Of a stretch of 64,000 bases of DNA, positions 55,236-64,000 are shown in pieces (the first letter of the stretch is position 1; the number at the start of each line of letters is the position of its first letter). Under the pieces are notes generated by a model, which was not told where the DNA came from, ran no database searches, and saw only the letters and a program-made list of their open reading frames with translations. Both the position numbers and the translations under genes were made by a program. Source of the stretch: Acestrorhynchus altus (taxonomy: Eukaryota; Chordata; Actinopteri; Characiformes; Acestrorhynchidae); assembly GCA_034509495.1 (NCBI GenBank), contig CM067504.1, forward strand, positions 2,026,234 through 2,090,233. Direction: 5' to 3'.

Positions 55236-55880
55236 CAAAGCCCACAGACCTAGCAATCTCTAACAGAGTAGATGTCCAGAACCTACAGTCAATATTACAG
55301 TCAATAGTGACTCCAGAAGTCATGGAGTCACTCAGCATGGCGATGGGTCATCTTCAGGGACGAACCCTACGTTTGTTGGTCAGTTGTCACGTGTCCAGGT
55401 GTCAAGGCCTGGTGTGATGGTGTGGGTGCAATTTCATATGAAGCCAGATCACCTCTGATCTTCATTACAGACACTTTGACAGACCAACATCATGTTAAGG
55501 AGGTCCTGCAACCAGTGGTTCTACCTTTTCTGAACACACACTCCGGTGCTCTATTCCAACAGGACGACGTTCGTCCACATACTGCTGCCGTCTCAAGATC
55601 TCGTCTTGAAGACACTGATACTATGCGGTGGCCAGCTGATGTGACTGAAGGATCTGGGAGACCTACACAAACCACAGAGCAGGAGAACCGTTGGTGTCGT
55701 TCCAGATTGTTAATGGCAGCAGGTCATCGTCAGTGACGAGTCCCCCCAGTGAATCTGTGTGTGGAGGCACCGTGGTCAGAGCCAAGATCAACAGTTTGTT
55801 GTCATACGTAACGTGTCCAGAAGGCCTGGTGTCCTGGTGCGGATGAAGACCATCACCTTCCCACACTGCAATCCCACACT
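55236..55880 (+). pseudogene. Tc1-like transposon remnant, family C
   Basis: GTGACTCCAGAAGTCATGGA, then HVKEVLQPVVLPFLNTHSGA and LFQQDDVRPHTAAVSRSRLE (catalytic QQD region), DTDTMRWPA, then GGATCTGGGAGACCTACACA. A second fragment from 55720 restarts at SDESPQ- and GCACCGTGGTCAGAGCCAAG. It is two misordered parts of one family. Confidence 0.82.
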
Positions 55881-56498
55881 CTTCTTTTGACTATGTTTAA
55901 TTTGTCAAATCAACTTCGGTATTGTGATCCCAGCTGCACATATACAGCTTTACCTTCATAGAAAAGCTCTGCCCATAAAAATCCAAGGTTCAAAGCCCAG
56001 CATCAGCTACAGGGGTATAAAGGTAATGGTCCAACATCTACAGTAGCTTCTGAGAAGTTACTGCAGCAATGGGGATAAAACCCCCGTATGAATTTGCCTG
56101 ATTTGAGAAGAAACGGTGGATGATGGCATCTACAAACTTCTGGATATACAGTGTCAACACACACACACACACATAGAAGAGTGTAGGGATACACCGACAG
56201 CTAACGGAAGAATGAATAGAGAGAACGAGGGAGCACGAGCTGAGAGAGAAAAAGTCCACAGAAGCAAAAACAAGATTGATCAATGTCAATAACGGTAGAC
56301 GCTGGGGAGGAAAGAAGGAGGAGAGGAGTGGGAGGTACAGGTGCATGCTGAGTTGCGAAATCGCTGGAGGGAAATGTTTATATCTCCTTCTCTCCATCCA
56401 TCATTCTGCCTCATCTTTCCATTCTTCCCTCTCGTTCCTGTACACCCTTACTCACCAAATCGAATTGCACTCATTAAAACAAGCCAGTGCATACAGTC
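55881..56498. other. Unassigned
   Basis: Short (CA)n at 56157-56172. Frames on both strands lack family similarity. Confidence 0.4.
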
Positions 56499-56499
56499 T

Positions 56500-56942
56500 A
56501 TATTCACGGATAAGCCATAACATTAGTACCACCTGTCTAAGACTGACTAGCCCCCCCCTTGTGCTGCCACAACAGATCTGACCGTCTGAGGCATGGACTC
56601 CACAAGATCTCTGAAGGTGTCCTGTTGTATCTAACGTTACAACGGATCCTTTAAGTCCTGTAAGTTCTAAGGTGGGACCTCGATGAGCATCCTAGATGTC
56701 CTAGATGTCCATGATCCTGCCTTTTCCTGGAGCACATTTGGTAGGTAAGACCTGCTTGATGTTTCCGACCCACTCGTCTAGAACATCACAATTTGGTTCT
56801 CGGCAAAGTGTCTCAGATTCCTGCATGTTCCATCACCTCACTGTTCACTTGCTGGCTAATATATCCACCACATGACAGACGCCACTGTAGATGATGTTTC
56901 CACCTGTCAGTGGTGCCGATGCTGTGGCTGATCAGTGCACAG
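56500..56942 (-). mobile_element. Tc1-like family P, internally deleted copy
   Basis: Left end GATAAGCCATAACATTAGTA, right end GTGGCTGATCAGTGCAC. The inner left has GAGGCATGGACTCCACAAGA (C-terminal transposase, SMPQ-type text on minus). The inner right has CACTCGTCTAGAACATCACA and ACTGTTCACTTGCTGGCTAA (N-terminal side). The whole catalytic core is missing. Its termini resemble those of foldback family A. Confidence 0.75.
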
Positions 56943-57383
56943 TTACAGAAAAAGGTGGAAAAGTAAGTGAACCCTACCTGGGACAGTCTCATCTTTCACA
57001 GTTAACGCTAATCAAACCCCATCTAACTGAACTAATAACATACCGTTGTGCTGTTCATGCCTTTTTATTGAGCACATCGAGTAAAGATACTCAGTGCAGG
57101 CTAGAAAAAGTAAGTGATTTAATAAGCTGTAGATTCACTTCAGCAGCAAATGTGTCCTTTGGCTGCTAATAAGATGCAATGTTGAGATGTTTGAGTTCAT
57201 CAACACTTCGAGGATGTCTTTTGTGCACAGCCCTCGTCAGGTCACAGCATCTCCATAGGGTTCCAAAACCGTTCTCAAGTTGTTTTACTCATGTCACTGT
57301 CCAGTTTGCATCACCTAATGGATCGCTGCCCTTACATTGGCCAGTGTCCAAGTGTTTTGATAAAGCTTTGAAGGTATTGTTCC
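56943..57383. other. Unassigned, possible dispersed repeat
   Basis: The word AAAAAGTAAGTGATTTAATA and its near copy AAAGTAAGTGAACCC (56957) look like a decayed transposon end, but no family could be set. Confidence 0.4.
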
Positions 57384-57500
57384 TGGGGCAGCCGTGGCCT
57401 TGTGACCGGATAGTTGCCGGTTCAAATCCCGAAACTGGCATCGCAAGACTGAAGTACTGTTGAGCGAAACTCCACCACTTTGTAGCAATATATCCCCCAA
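57384..57500 (+). mobile_element. tRNA-derived SINE head
   Basis: GGGGCAGCCGTGGCCTTGTG and GTTGCCGGTTCAAATCCCGA (B box GGTTCAAATCC). Confidence 0.6.
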
Positions 57501-57639
57501 CTGGCATTAGGACCAATGGCATGGTGCAAAAAAGGTTATTCTTTGACAATACTTCAGAGGGTACTACAGGGACTAGACAAGCAGTGTGTGCATTTGCATG
57601 TCTGTGTCAACAATGAGTGCAACTTAAAGCAGCCAAATG

Positions 57640-57895
57640 TCATTGGTCCACAGGACCACCACAGAGCAGCTATTATCGAGTGTCTCCACCTTGGAGATGT
57701 AAAGTCAGACACAGAACCTCATCTGCTTCTGCACAGTTTGTGCTGAGAATGACCCACCACCCACATAATATCTGCTCTGTGGTGGTCCTGTGGGGTCCTG
57801 ATCATTGAAGATCAGGCTGAAAGGAGGAGAATAAAGTATCAGAGAAACAGATGAACTACAGTCTGAATTATAGAACCACAAAATGCTGCTGTTAT
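57640..57895. mobile_element. Foldback family A, copy 9 (internally deleted)
   Basis: CACAGGACCACCACAGAGCA joins directly to CGAGTGTCTCCACCTTGGAG, and later TTTGTGCTGAGAATGACCC; two internal deletions remove most of both arms. Confidence 0.85.
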
Positions 57896-57974
57896 GACTG
57901 ATTGGTGTACAGTGTGTCTCTGTTACTGTAGCTAATGTGTCTATAGCACATCTCTAACCACTTAACTCGACCAT

Positions 57975-58020
<46 letters not shown>

Positions 58021-58122
58021 CTCTCTCACTCTTTCATATTACGCTCATTTCTCTTCATAACAGGGTCACAACAGGAAACAACACTCAAACTGGAATTGAA
58101 AAAAAAAATAGATACATTCTCT
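57896..58122. repeat. (CT)20 microsatellite and spacer
   Basis: (CT)n at 57978-58017, followed by 100 bp with no assigned feature. Confidence 0.8.
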
Positions 58123-58306
58123 TATGATGATGTTGATGGTGATGAGGGTGATAATGTTGATGGTGTTGGTGGTGATGATGGTGATGATGATGAGGAGGAA
58201 GAGGATGATGATAATGGTGCTGATGGTGATGATGGTGTTAGTGTTGATGAGGCTGATGGTGATGATGATGATGATGATGGGGTTGATGGTGCTGATGATG
58301 ATGGTG

Positions 58307-58337
<31 letters not shown>

Positions 58338-58390
58338 GGTTAGTGATGATGGTGATGATGGTGCTGATGGTAGTATTGAAGTGATGATGG
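58123..58390. repeat. GAT/GGT trinucleotide-type minisatellite
   Basis: About 270 bp of GATGATGGT-type words. Frames through it read as Asp- or Met-rich strings. Confidence 0.95.
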
Positions 58391-58439
58391 TACTTTTATA
58401 GATGTGAGTAGAGGATGAAGTGCCTCAGTTTTGCAGATC

Positions 58440-58780
58440 AAAGAGCCCCTGAGCGCAGAGCGCGCGCTGTAACGGGATCATCCCGTAACACTGCCGTAAC
58501 AGCCGACTCACTCATCCCTGCATCAGAGCAGCCCCCGGCGCCCCCCCCCCCCCCCCCCTTCCAACATCTGGAGACTGCACCTGCACATCTGGCCGCTGCG
58601 CCGCGACAGGGTCCGGCTCCGGAGTCCTGCCGGACCGGCCGGTGGTCGCCCGTCCTTCGGGGAAGTGGCCGGACACTGCAGAGTCCAGCTGCTCCGTGCA
58701 CGCGAGAGCCGTTACAGAGAGAGAGAGCCGCTGTACTCACCTGAGCCGCGCGCGCAGGAATCCCCGCCACATTCCACTGC

Positions 58781-58843
<63 letters not shown>

Positions 58844-58920
58844 ATGAGGGGCTCGGGGAGGCGCGCTCTGTCGGAGCGGGACGGGACGTGAGCGGAATGG
58901 GCGCGCGCGCGTGTGCAGAG
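58440..58920 (-). promoter_or_regulatory. CpG-rich island with candidate noncoding first exon of the GPR22-like gene
   Basis: The only clearly CpG-dense segment of the right half (GCGCAGAGCGCGCGCTG, CGCTGCGCCGCGACAGG, GCCGCGCGCGCAGG). The minus strand has GCGGCTCAG|GTGAGTACAG with the donor at 58740-58739, a near-perfect 5' splice site. The nearest acceptor-bearing gene downstream on that strand is the GPR22-like coding exon (acceptor at 51288). The link is inference. A C18 tract lies at 58541-58558. Confidence 0.5.
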
Positions 58921-58924
58921 GGAG

Positions 58925-58971
<47 letters not shown>
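58782..58971. repeat. Inverted (GT)29 and (CA)22 pair
   Basis: (GT)n at 58782-58840 and (CA)n at 58928-58971, separated by 87 bp of CpG-rich DNA including GGGCGCGCGCGCGTG. Confidence 0.95.
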
Positions 58972-58974
<3 letters not shown>

Positions 58975-59104
58975 TGCAGAAGCACGTGGATGTGCATACA
59001 CGCATAAACACAAGTTCACACGCACAGACTAAAAGGTTCTACTGCACACAGACTTGGAACCAATGAATTCATCTGGTATAAAAGAACCTTTACAACCAAA
59101 GCTG

Positions 59105-59978
59105 TTGCAGGAAGGGAAGATGAGGTGATCAGGATCAATAACTGATGATAACATGGTCTGATCCTGATCAATATTTATTGATCTCATACAGAAGTGGTGT
59201 GTCTCTCAATGCAGTGGGTTTGCTTGACCATGAACGTCTCTGCATGGAGTTATGAGGGTTCTAACCAGACTCTGTGATGATCCATCCCCATGCAGCTAGA
59301 TATTTCTCCTCAGTTCTGCAGATGTTGTGGTAGGGGTGGAGTGTTGATAGAGCGTCCAATAGCGTCCACATTTTCAATCAAGGAGGACGGACTGGAGATG
59401 AGACCCGACCCGCAGGCGTAATGTCTGTGTCTTCAAGGCGAGACTGCAGGACAAGCGTTGTCCTGCTGGAATGGGGGCAACAGGAGTGTGTAACGGTCTG
59501 CATGCATATCAGTCTGCATTGTGCAGCACAATCTGCCAGTAATTGCTGCACTAACAGGATGAAGGAGGACGCCATTCCTCAAAGTTCACAGTCGTGGGTG
59601 GAGCTGCTCACATGGCGGGACAATCCATCAGTTCTCCTCCTGTGGTTTCTTTGGGTCTCCCAGATCCTTCGTGTCACCACTACCACCAACGATGTGTTTA
59701 TGATATTATCTGCCCAGCAGTTTGGTGTTCGATACCTCAATAAGACCACCCCACAGCTTCCAAGAGCCCTGCAGTGCCTTCCCCTCTTGAACTCTTAGTG
59801 AAACTGCTTTCAAACAAACTCTTTTCAAGGCATGCTTCACTTACAAAGAATGCTACCAACACAGCACAAGTCAGAATGGAGAAAGGCACATGCAACAGGG
59901 GCGGCCTTCTATATAAGATCTCACGATCTTCCAAACCCAACTAGCATTCCTGTCAGTTGATTCCTTCTGGGTGCAGCT
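59105..59978 (-). pseudogene. Tc1-like transposon remnant, family C
   Basis: Antisense from the 3' end (GATGAGGTGATCAGGATCAA, ATCAATATTTATTGATCTCA) through GTAGGGGTGGAGTGTTGATA, GTCTTCAAGGCGAGACTGCA, GGGTCTCCCAGATCCTTC and CCACCACTACCACCAAC-like text to the terminus GATTCCTTCTGGGTGCAGCT (59959). Most of the ORF order is present but full of frameshifts; it is the longest C copy. Confidence 0.85.
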
Positions 59979-60077
59979 GCCCAGGTCTGGATAAAGTGCC
60001 TGTGTAAGTTTTAATCCATAATAAATCTATTCCTGAGGGCATGTATTTCCCTTCAAAAGAGCTGAGCATGGTACAAC

Positions 60078-60080
<3 letters not shown>

Positions 60081-60136
<56 letters not shown>
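60081..60136. repeat. (CA)28 microsatellite
   Basis: Pure run in an otherwise unassigned stretch (59980-60365). Confidence 0.97.
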
Positions 60137-60140
<4 letters not shown>

Positions 60141-60365
60141 CAATATTGATGAAGACAGTCAGAAGGTAGCGCATGATGGGGTGAAGCCTGTAAAAAAGAA
60201 GTCCATAAGACAGCATATGTGAACATAACATCTCACACTTTCAGACTCTTTGTTTCCATTCCTGGTTCCACCTCTGAACTCGTGTGCTCTATATACAGCA
60301 CAGCACAACATCTCCCGGCGACATGCACATTTTTCAATCGTGTCAGGTCGTCGGCTCATTTAATG

Positions 60366-60545
60366 ATAGCCGTGGCCCAAAGGTTACAGGAGCAGGCTTG
60401 GGACCAGAAGGTTGATGATCCAATCCCCAGGACTGGCATCTATACGTGAGGTGCCTTTAGCACTGTGTCTTGCTCTCCAGACGCTGAGGTGGCTGCTTGC
60501 CAGTTTGGGTGTGTGTTCTCACTGCTTTATTCAGCAGTGTATATG
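60366..60545 (+). mobile_element. tRNA-derived SINE-like copy
   Basis: GATAGCCGTGGCCCAAAGGT (A-box region), then AGAAGGTTGATGATCCAATCC (B box decayed; words of 20 or fewer bases each), then GAGGTGCCTTTAGCACTG and GTGTTCTCACTGC. Confidence 0.55.
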
Positions 60546-60574
60546 TCCACGCTGCCATGGATGGGTCAGTACAG

Positions 60575-61220
60575 TTTCTTGGGAGGCATCGTGGTCAGCT
60601 CCAAGATCAGCCATTTCTGGTTACATATCACACGTCCAGAAGGTCTGGTGTGATGGTTTAGAATGCAATTTCATACGAAGCCACATCACCTTTGGTCTTC
60701 AGTACAGACACTTTAACAGACCAATGTTACGTTGTAGGGTTCTGGAAACCAGTGGTTCTACCTTCTGAACACTGCACTCCGGTGCTCTATTCCAACAGAG
60801 ACTGACACTGGGTCACACACTGCTGCCATCTCAGGATCTGCGTCTTGAAAACTTACAGATACTTCGCCGTGAGTCGGTCTCATCTCAGACCTGTCCCTGA
60901 TTGAAAATGTGTGGGACGCTATTGGGCGCTCTATCAACACTCCACCCCTACCACACCATCTGCAGAACTGAGGGAGAACATTCCAAGCTGGGATAGGACG
61001 GATCATCACGGTTTCATTAGGAACCTCTACACCTCCGTACCAGGAACGTCTGGCGTGTTCGTTAAACCAGCGCCGTCCTGAAGACACCACTTCTGTATGA
61101 GTAGATCAATAAATATTGATCAGATCAGACTAAACTTATCATCAGTTATTGATCCTGATCACCTTCATCTTCCTTCAATACCAGCACTGCAATCCCCGTC
61201 AGCCCTGGGTGCAGCTATTT
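60575..61220 (+). pseudogene. Tc1-like transposon remnant, family C
   Basis: GGCATCGTGGTCAGCTCCAA, TTCAGTACAGACACTTTAAC, ACTGCACTCCGGTGCTCTAT, GACCTGTCCCTGATTGAAAA, GGGACGCTATTGGGCGCTCT, GATCATCACGGTTTCATTAG and CACCACTTCTGTATGAGTAG, then the 3' end GATCAATAAATATTGATCAG. It covers the third-Asp region (DLSLIENVWDAIGRSINTPP) to the C-terminus. Frameshifts are many. Confidence 0.85.
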
Positions 61221-61468
61221 TGACCAATGGTGTTTAGCTTGCATTTTCAGTGGTTAAATGTGTTCAACAGACCTTTAGAAACAAAAATAGACTTTTAAAA
61301 TGAGCTGGATTTGTTTCAAGCAACACTAGCATTCTGTAAAAAGGTCACATATTCACACAGTCACACTCGGTCCCATGTTTCATCCAGAAGGTTCATTATG
61401 TCACTTAAAAGCTCCACGAGTTGAATTGAAGGACAAAGTGCTTTAAGGAACATGCTTGAAAGGGTCTT
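61221..61468. other. Unassigned
   Basis: No feature recognised. Confidence 0.4.
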
Positions 61469-61475
61469 TGTCACA

Positions 61476-62187
61476 TACACTGATCGAAATCCCATAACAT
61501 CCTGTCCCTGTTTTACTCTCTGTCCATCTTATCAGCTCTCTGATCACACAGGAGCTCTTTGTGGTTCTATAATTCCAGACTGTAGTTCATCTGTTTCTCT
61601 GCAGACTTTATTCTCACTCCTTTCACCCTGATCTTCAATGATCAGGACCCCACAGGACCACCACAGAGCAGATATGATGTGGGTGGTGGGTCGTTCTCAG
61701 CACTGCAGTCACACTGGCATGGTGGCGGTGTGTTAGTGTGTGTTGCTGGTACGAGTGGATCGGACACAGCGGTGCTGCTGGAGTGTTTAAAACACTGTGT
61801 CCACTCTGTCCACTCTATCAGACTCCTCCTACCGAGTGTCTCCACCTTGTAGATGTAAAGTCAGAGACAGAAGCTCATCTGTTTCTGCACAGTTTGTGTT
61901 GGTCGTCCTCTAGTCCTTCATCAGTGCTCACAGGACGCTGGTTGGTGGACTGTTCTCGGTCCAGCAGTGACACTGAGGGGTTTAAACACTCCAGCAGCAC
62001 TGCTGTGTCTGATCCACACTAACACACCACCACCACGTCAGTGTCACCGCAGTGCTGATCCACCACTCACATAATACCTGCTGTGTGGTGGTCCTGTGGG
62101 GTCCTGACCTTTAAAGATCAGGGTATCTTCACATTAAAATTAATGAATGTAGACAGAAGGTGGGGGTCATTATGGTTGATCAGTGTG
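61476..62187. mobile_element. Foldback family A, copy 10, full length (712 bp)
   Basis: Ends TACACTGATC and GATCAGTGTG are flanked by the 7-bp repeat TGTCACA at 61469-61475 and 62188-62194. Two arms of about 300 bp are inverted complements (GGTGGCGGTGTGTTAGTGTG against CACTAACACACCACCACCAC; GGTGCTGCTGGAGTGTTTAA against TTAAACACTCCAGCAGCACT) around a unique centre CCTTGTAGATGTAAAGTCAG. There is no coding capacity. Confidence 0.92.
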
Positions 62188-62194
62188 TGTCACA

Positions 62195-62960
62195 ATGTCT
62201 CACAAGTGTTGTTACACTTTTAATGTGTAAACAGAACATCACAGGTGTGCTCTACTCAAAAAAAGTATGTGCCATTCGAGGCCGAGGTGTGATTTCGCGA
62301 TTGGACATAATTCACACAATGTCATAGGTGTTAACGTGAACATCCGTCTTCTAATATTCCACGTGTGAACGCCTGACGTCCAGATTGAGCACAGTCTGCT
62401 CCGCTGTAATATGGCCAGTCTGCTGGGCAGGCAAGTCATGTAATATGCATTTCATAACTCAGCTTCCTATATGGAGAGTCCCACGAGGGTCCGCAGAAAG
62501 GCCCAGCTGTTTAATGTGGACCCTCAGAGAGTTCTAATGGGGTTAAACTGCATGTGTTTAATACGTCTCTGGGTCCAGGCAGCGTGTTGTCCTTATTTGT
62601 GGAGGTGTGTTTTTGGGAGTGATGGTGTGGGGCGCGATAGCTCACTGTAATAGTGGTGAATGCGTCTTCTTTCCTCTACCAGGCGTAACCACTCTTTCAC
62701 ACTGCCCACGAGGTGGAACGGATTTGTGTGAGCACAGTCTGTGCAGGGAAAAAGACCTTATCTCACACACACCCCTGAGTGTTTCTTCAGCAGAGTGTTA
62801 CAGCTGGGATTCGGCCTCACCCCGCCGTTTTCCCTCCGCGACTGCGAGAGACACAAGAACCTATTAGAAGCAAAAGGTTCAGAGGTGCTTCTTCAGGTGA
62901 GCCTGAAGAAGTCTTCGAAATGATTGAATCCTTGCACCTGGGAGCAACAGGGTCCATCCG
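62195..62960. other. Mostly unassigned; weak Tc1-like trace
   Basis: A plus-strand frame at 62610-62640 reads LGVMVWGAIAHC, which resembles the Tc1 word GVMVWGAI. The surrounding text does not continue the similarity. Confidence 0.4.
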
Positions 62961-63900
62961 TGGTGCTTGAAAGTGTGTGAACCTTTCAGAAATTTCTGCG
63001 TAGGTTTATAAATAACTGCAACTAAACGTTTCCGTAACGGTTGATCAGTCCTGCACTAATTTGAGTCCATTCCTCCAAACAAACCAGCTTCAGCTCTGTT
63101 ATGTTGGTGGGTTTCCTCCCATGAACTGCTGCTTCAGGTCTTTTCACATCATTTCTACTGGAGAGTGACTTGTGTTCGTAGGGTTGTTGTCTTTCTGCAT
63201 GACCCACATTCTTTTGAGATTCAGCTCACAGACAGATGCTTCTTGTGTAAACTAAAAAGATCTATTTTGGTCTCATCTGTCTTCAAAACAGTGTTCCAGT
63301 AGCCTTCTGGTTTGTCCGTATGATCTTTATCAAACTGCAGACGGGCAGCAATGTTCTCTTTGAAGAGCAGCAGGTTCTCCTAACAAACCGGCCATGCTCA
63401 CCATTGATCAGTGCTCTCCTGATGGTGGACTCGTGAACATTAACATTAGACACCATCAGAAAGACCTTTAGTTACTTAGAAGTTCCCTTGGACTAACAGA
63501 CTTGATCGTTGTTGGTGGTGCACTCCTGGAGGGTAATAATGGTCTTCATTTATACACAGTCTGCCTGTGGATCGGTGGAGTCCAAACTCTTTAGAGATGA
63601 TTCTGAATCCTGCTGTGAAGATCAGACATTGATAGTTCTTTAAATAAAGCGTCCACTCACACCTGATTGTCTCCCATGGATTGAAAACCTGACTCTAATC
63701 TCATCTTCAGATGATCTGCTGATCCCGAAGGTTCACACACGTTTACCCTCACAGATCTGGAACATTGGATCATCTTCCTCCATAAATAAATGAGACCGTG
63801 TGATATCATTGTTTCATTTCTTTGATTTGGTTCCTATTTTAGGTCAAATTTATGCAGAAATCTAGAACATTCTACAGGGTTCACAAACCTATAAACAGCA
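62961..63900 (-). pseudogene. Tc1-like transposon remnant, family D (most complete)
   Basis: Ends GTGTGTGAACCTTTCAG (62973) and CTACAGGGTTCACAAACCT (63872-63890) are inverted relatives. Inside, on minus, are words for the catalytic half at 63240-63360 and the N-terminal half at 63420-63600 (GTGAACATT, CTCCTGGAGGGTAATAATGG). It has lost the centre and is about 0.9 kb instead of 1.6 kb. Confidence 0.78.
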
Positions 63901-64000
63901 CCGTAGAAGTGTCTGGCCCTCAGCTGCTGACCACCACTGTTGGGTTAGACGAAGCACGTCGACCCTCCTGAACTGGCATTTGAAGTTAAACAGTGATCAT

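Noticed and set aside
58096..58401. Asp-rich frame of about 100 residues
   Set aside because: A GAT/GGT repeat array; the parallel frame reads as Met-rich. No gene structure.
62607..62867. Frame with GVMVWGAIAH as a possible transposase gene
   Set aside because: Only about ten residues resemble Tc1; no catalytic residues or further domain, so it was left as a weak trace.

Overview
The window is vertebrate nuclear DNA, almost certainly from a teleost fish. It has spliced genes with GT-AG introns, a canonical vertebrate tRNA-Phe gene, very many (CA)n/(GT)n microsatellites and a dense load of decayed fish-type transposons (Tc1-like, hAT-like MITEs, L2-, Rex- and RTE-like LINE tails, tRNA-derived SINE heads). 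The repeat mix recalls otophysan fishes (characins, catfishes), but that is an impression and not a measurement.

Only three genes are well supported. (1) An inositol hexakisphosphate kinase of the IP6K2 type lies on the minus strand with five coding exons between 7458 and 2986. Together they encode 427 residues with the PxxxDxKxG and SSLL motifs and the C-terminal DFAHTT motif intact. Its promoter region carries a CCAAT box and GC boxes at about 7718-7749, backed by a 310-bp purine tract. Its introns carry a 114-bp hAT-type MITE with a perfect 8-bp target duplication and a foldback transposon copy. (2) A GPR22-like class A GPCR lies on the minus strand (51189-49429, one coding exon, 586 residues). 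Its third intracellular loop contains about ten 13-residue Ser/Thr/Pro repeats. A strong splice acceptor lies 98 bp upstream of the start, and a CpG-rich segment with a consensus donor at 58741/58740 is a candidate first exon and promoter. (3) A tRNA-Phe(GAA) lies on the minus strand at 46460-46532.

The roughly 41 kb between the two protein genes, and the 6 kb at the right edge, hold no gene that I can support. They are layered repeats: (A) a palindromic foldback element of about 0.7 kb in ten copies; (B) a composite element whose core is a 52-bp tandem repeat containing CTGATCAG and a GC box, in eight copies with 0 to about 14 units; (C-F, M, P) several Tc1/mariner-like lineages, all broken; LINE 3' ends; SINE heads; and two larger minisatellites (19.1-19.5 kb and 44.1-45.0 kb).

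The most interesting items are the repeat-expanded third loop of the GPR22-like receptor, a minisatellite that appears to have grown from a short duplication inside a foldback transposon, the dispersed VNTR-bearing element B, and a LINE insertion nested in a Tc1 copy with an 11-bp target duplication. I found no CRISPR-like system, operon or viral gene.
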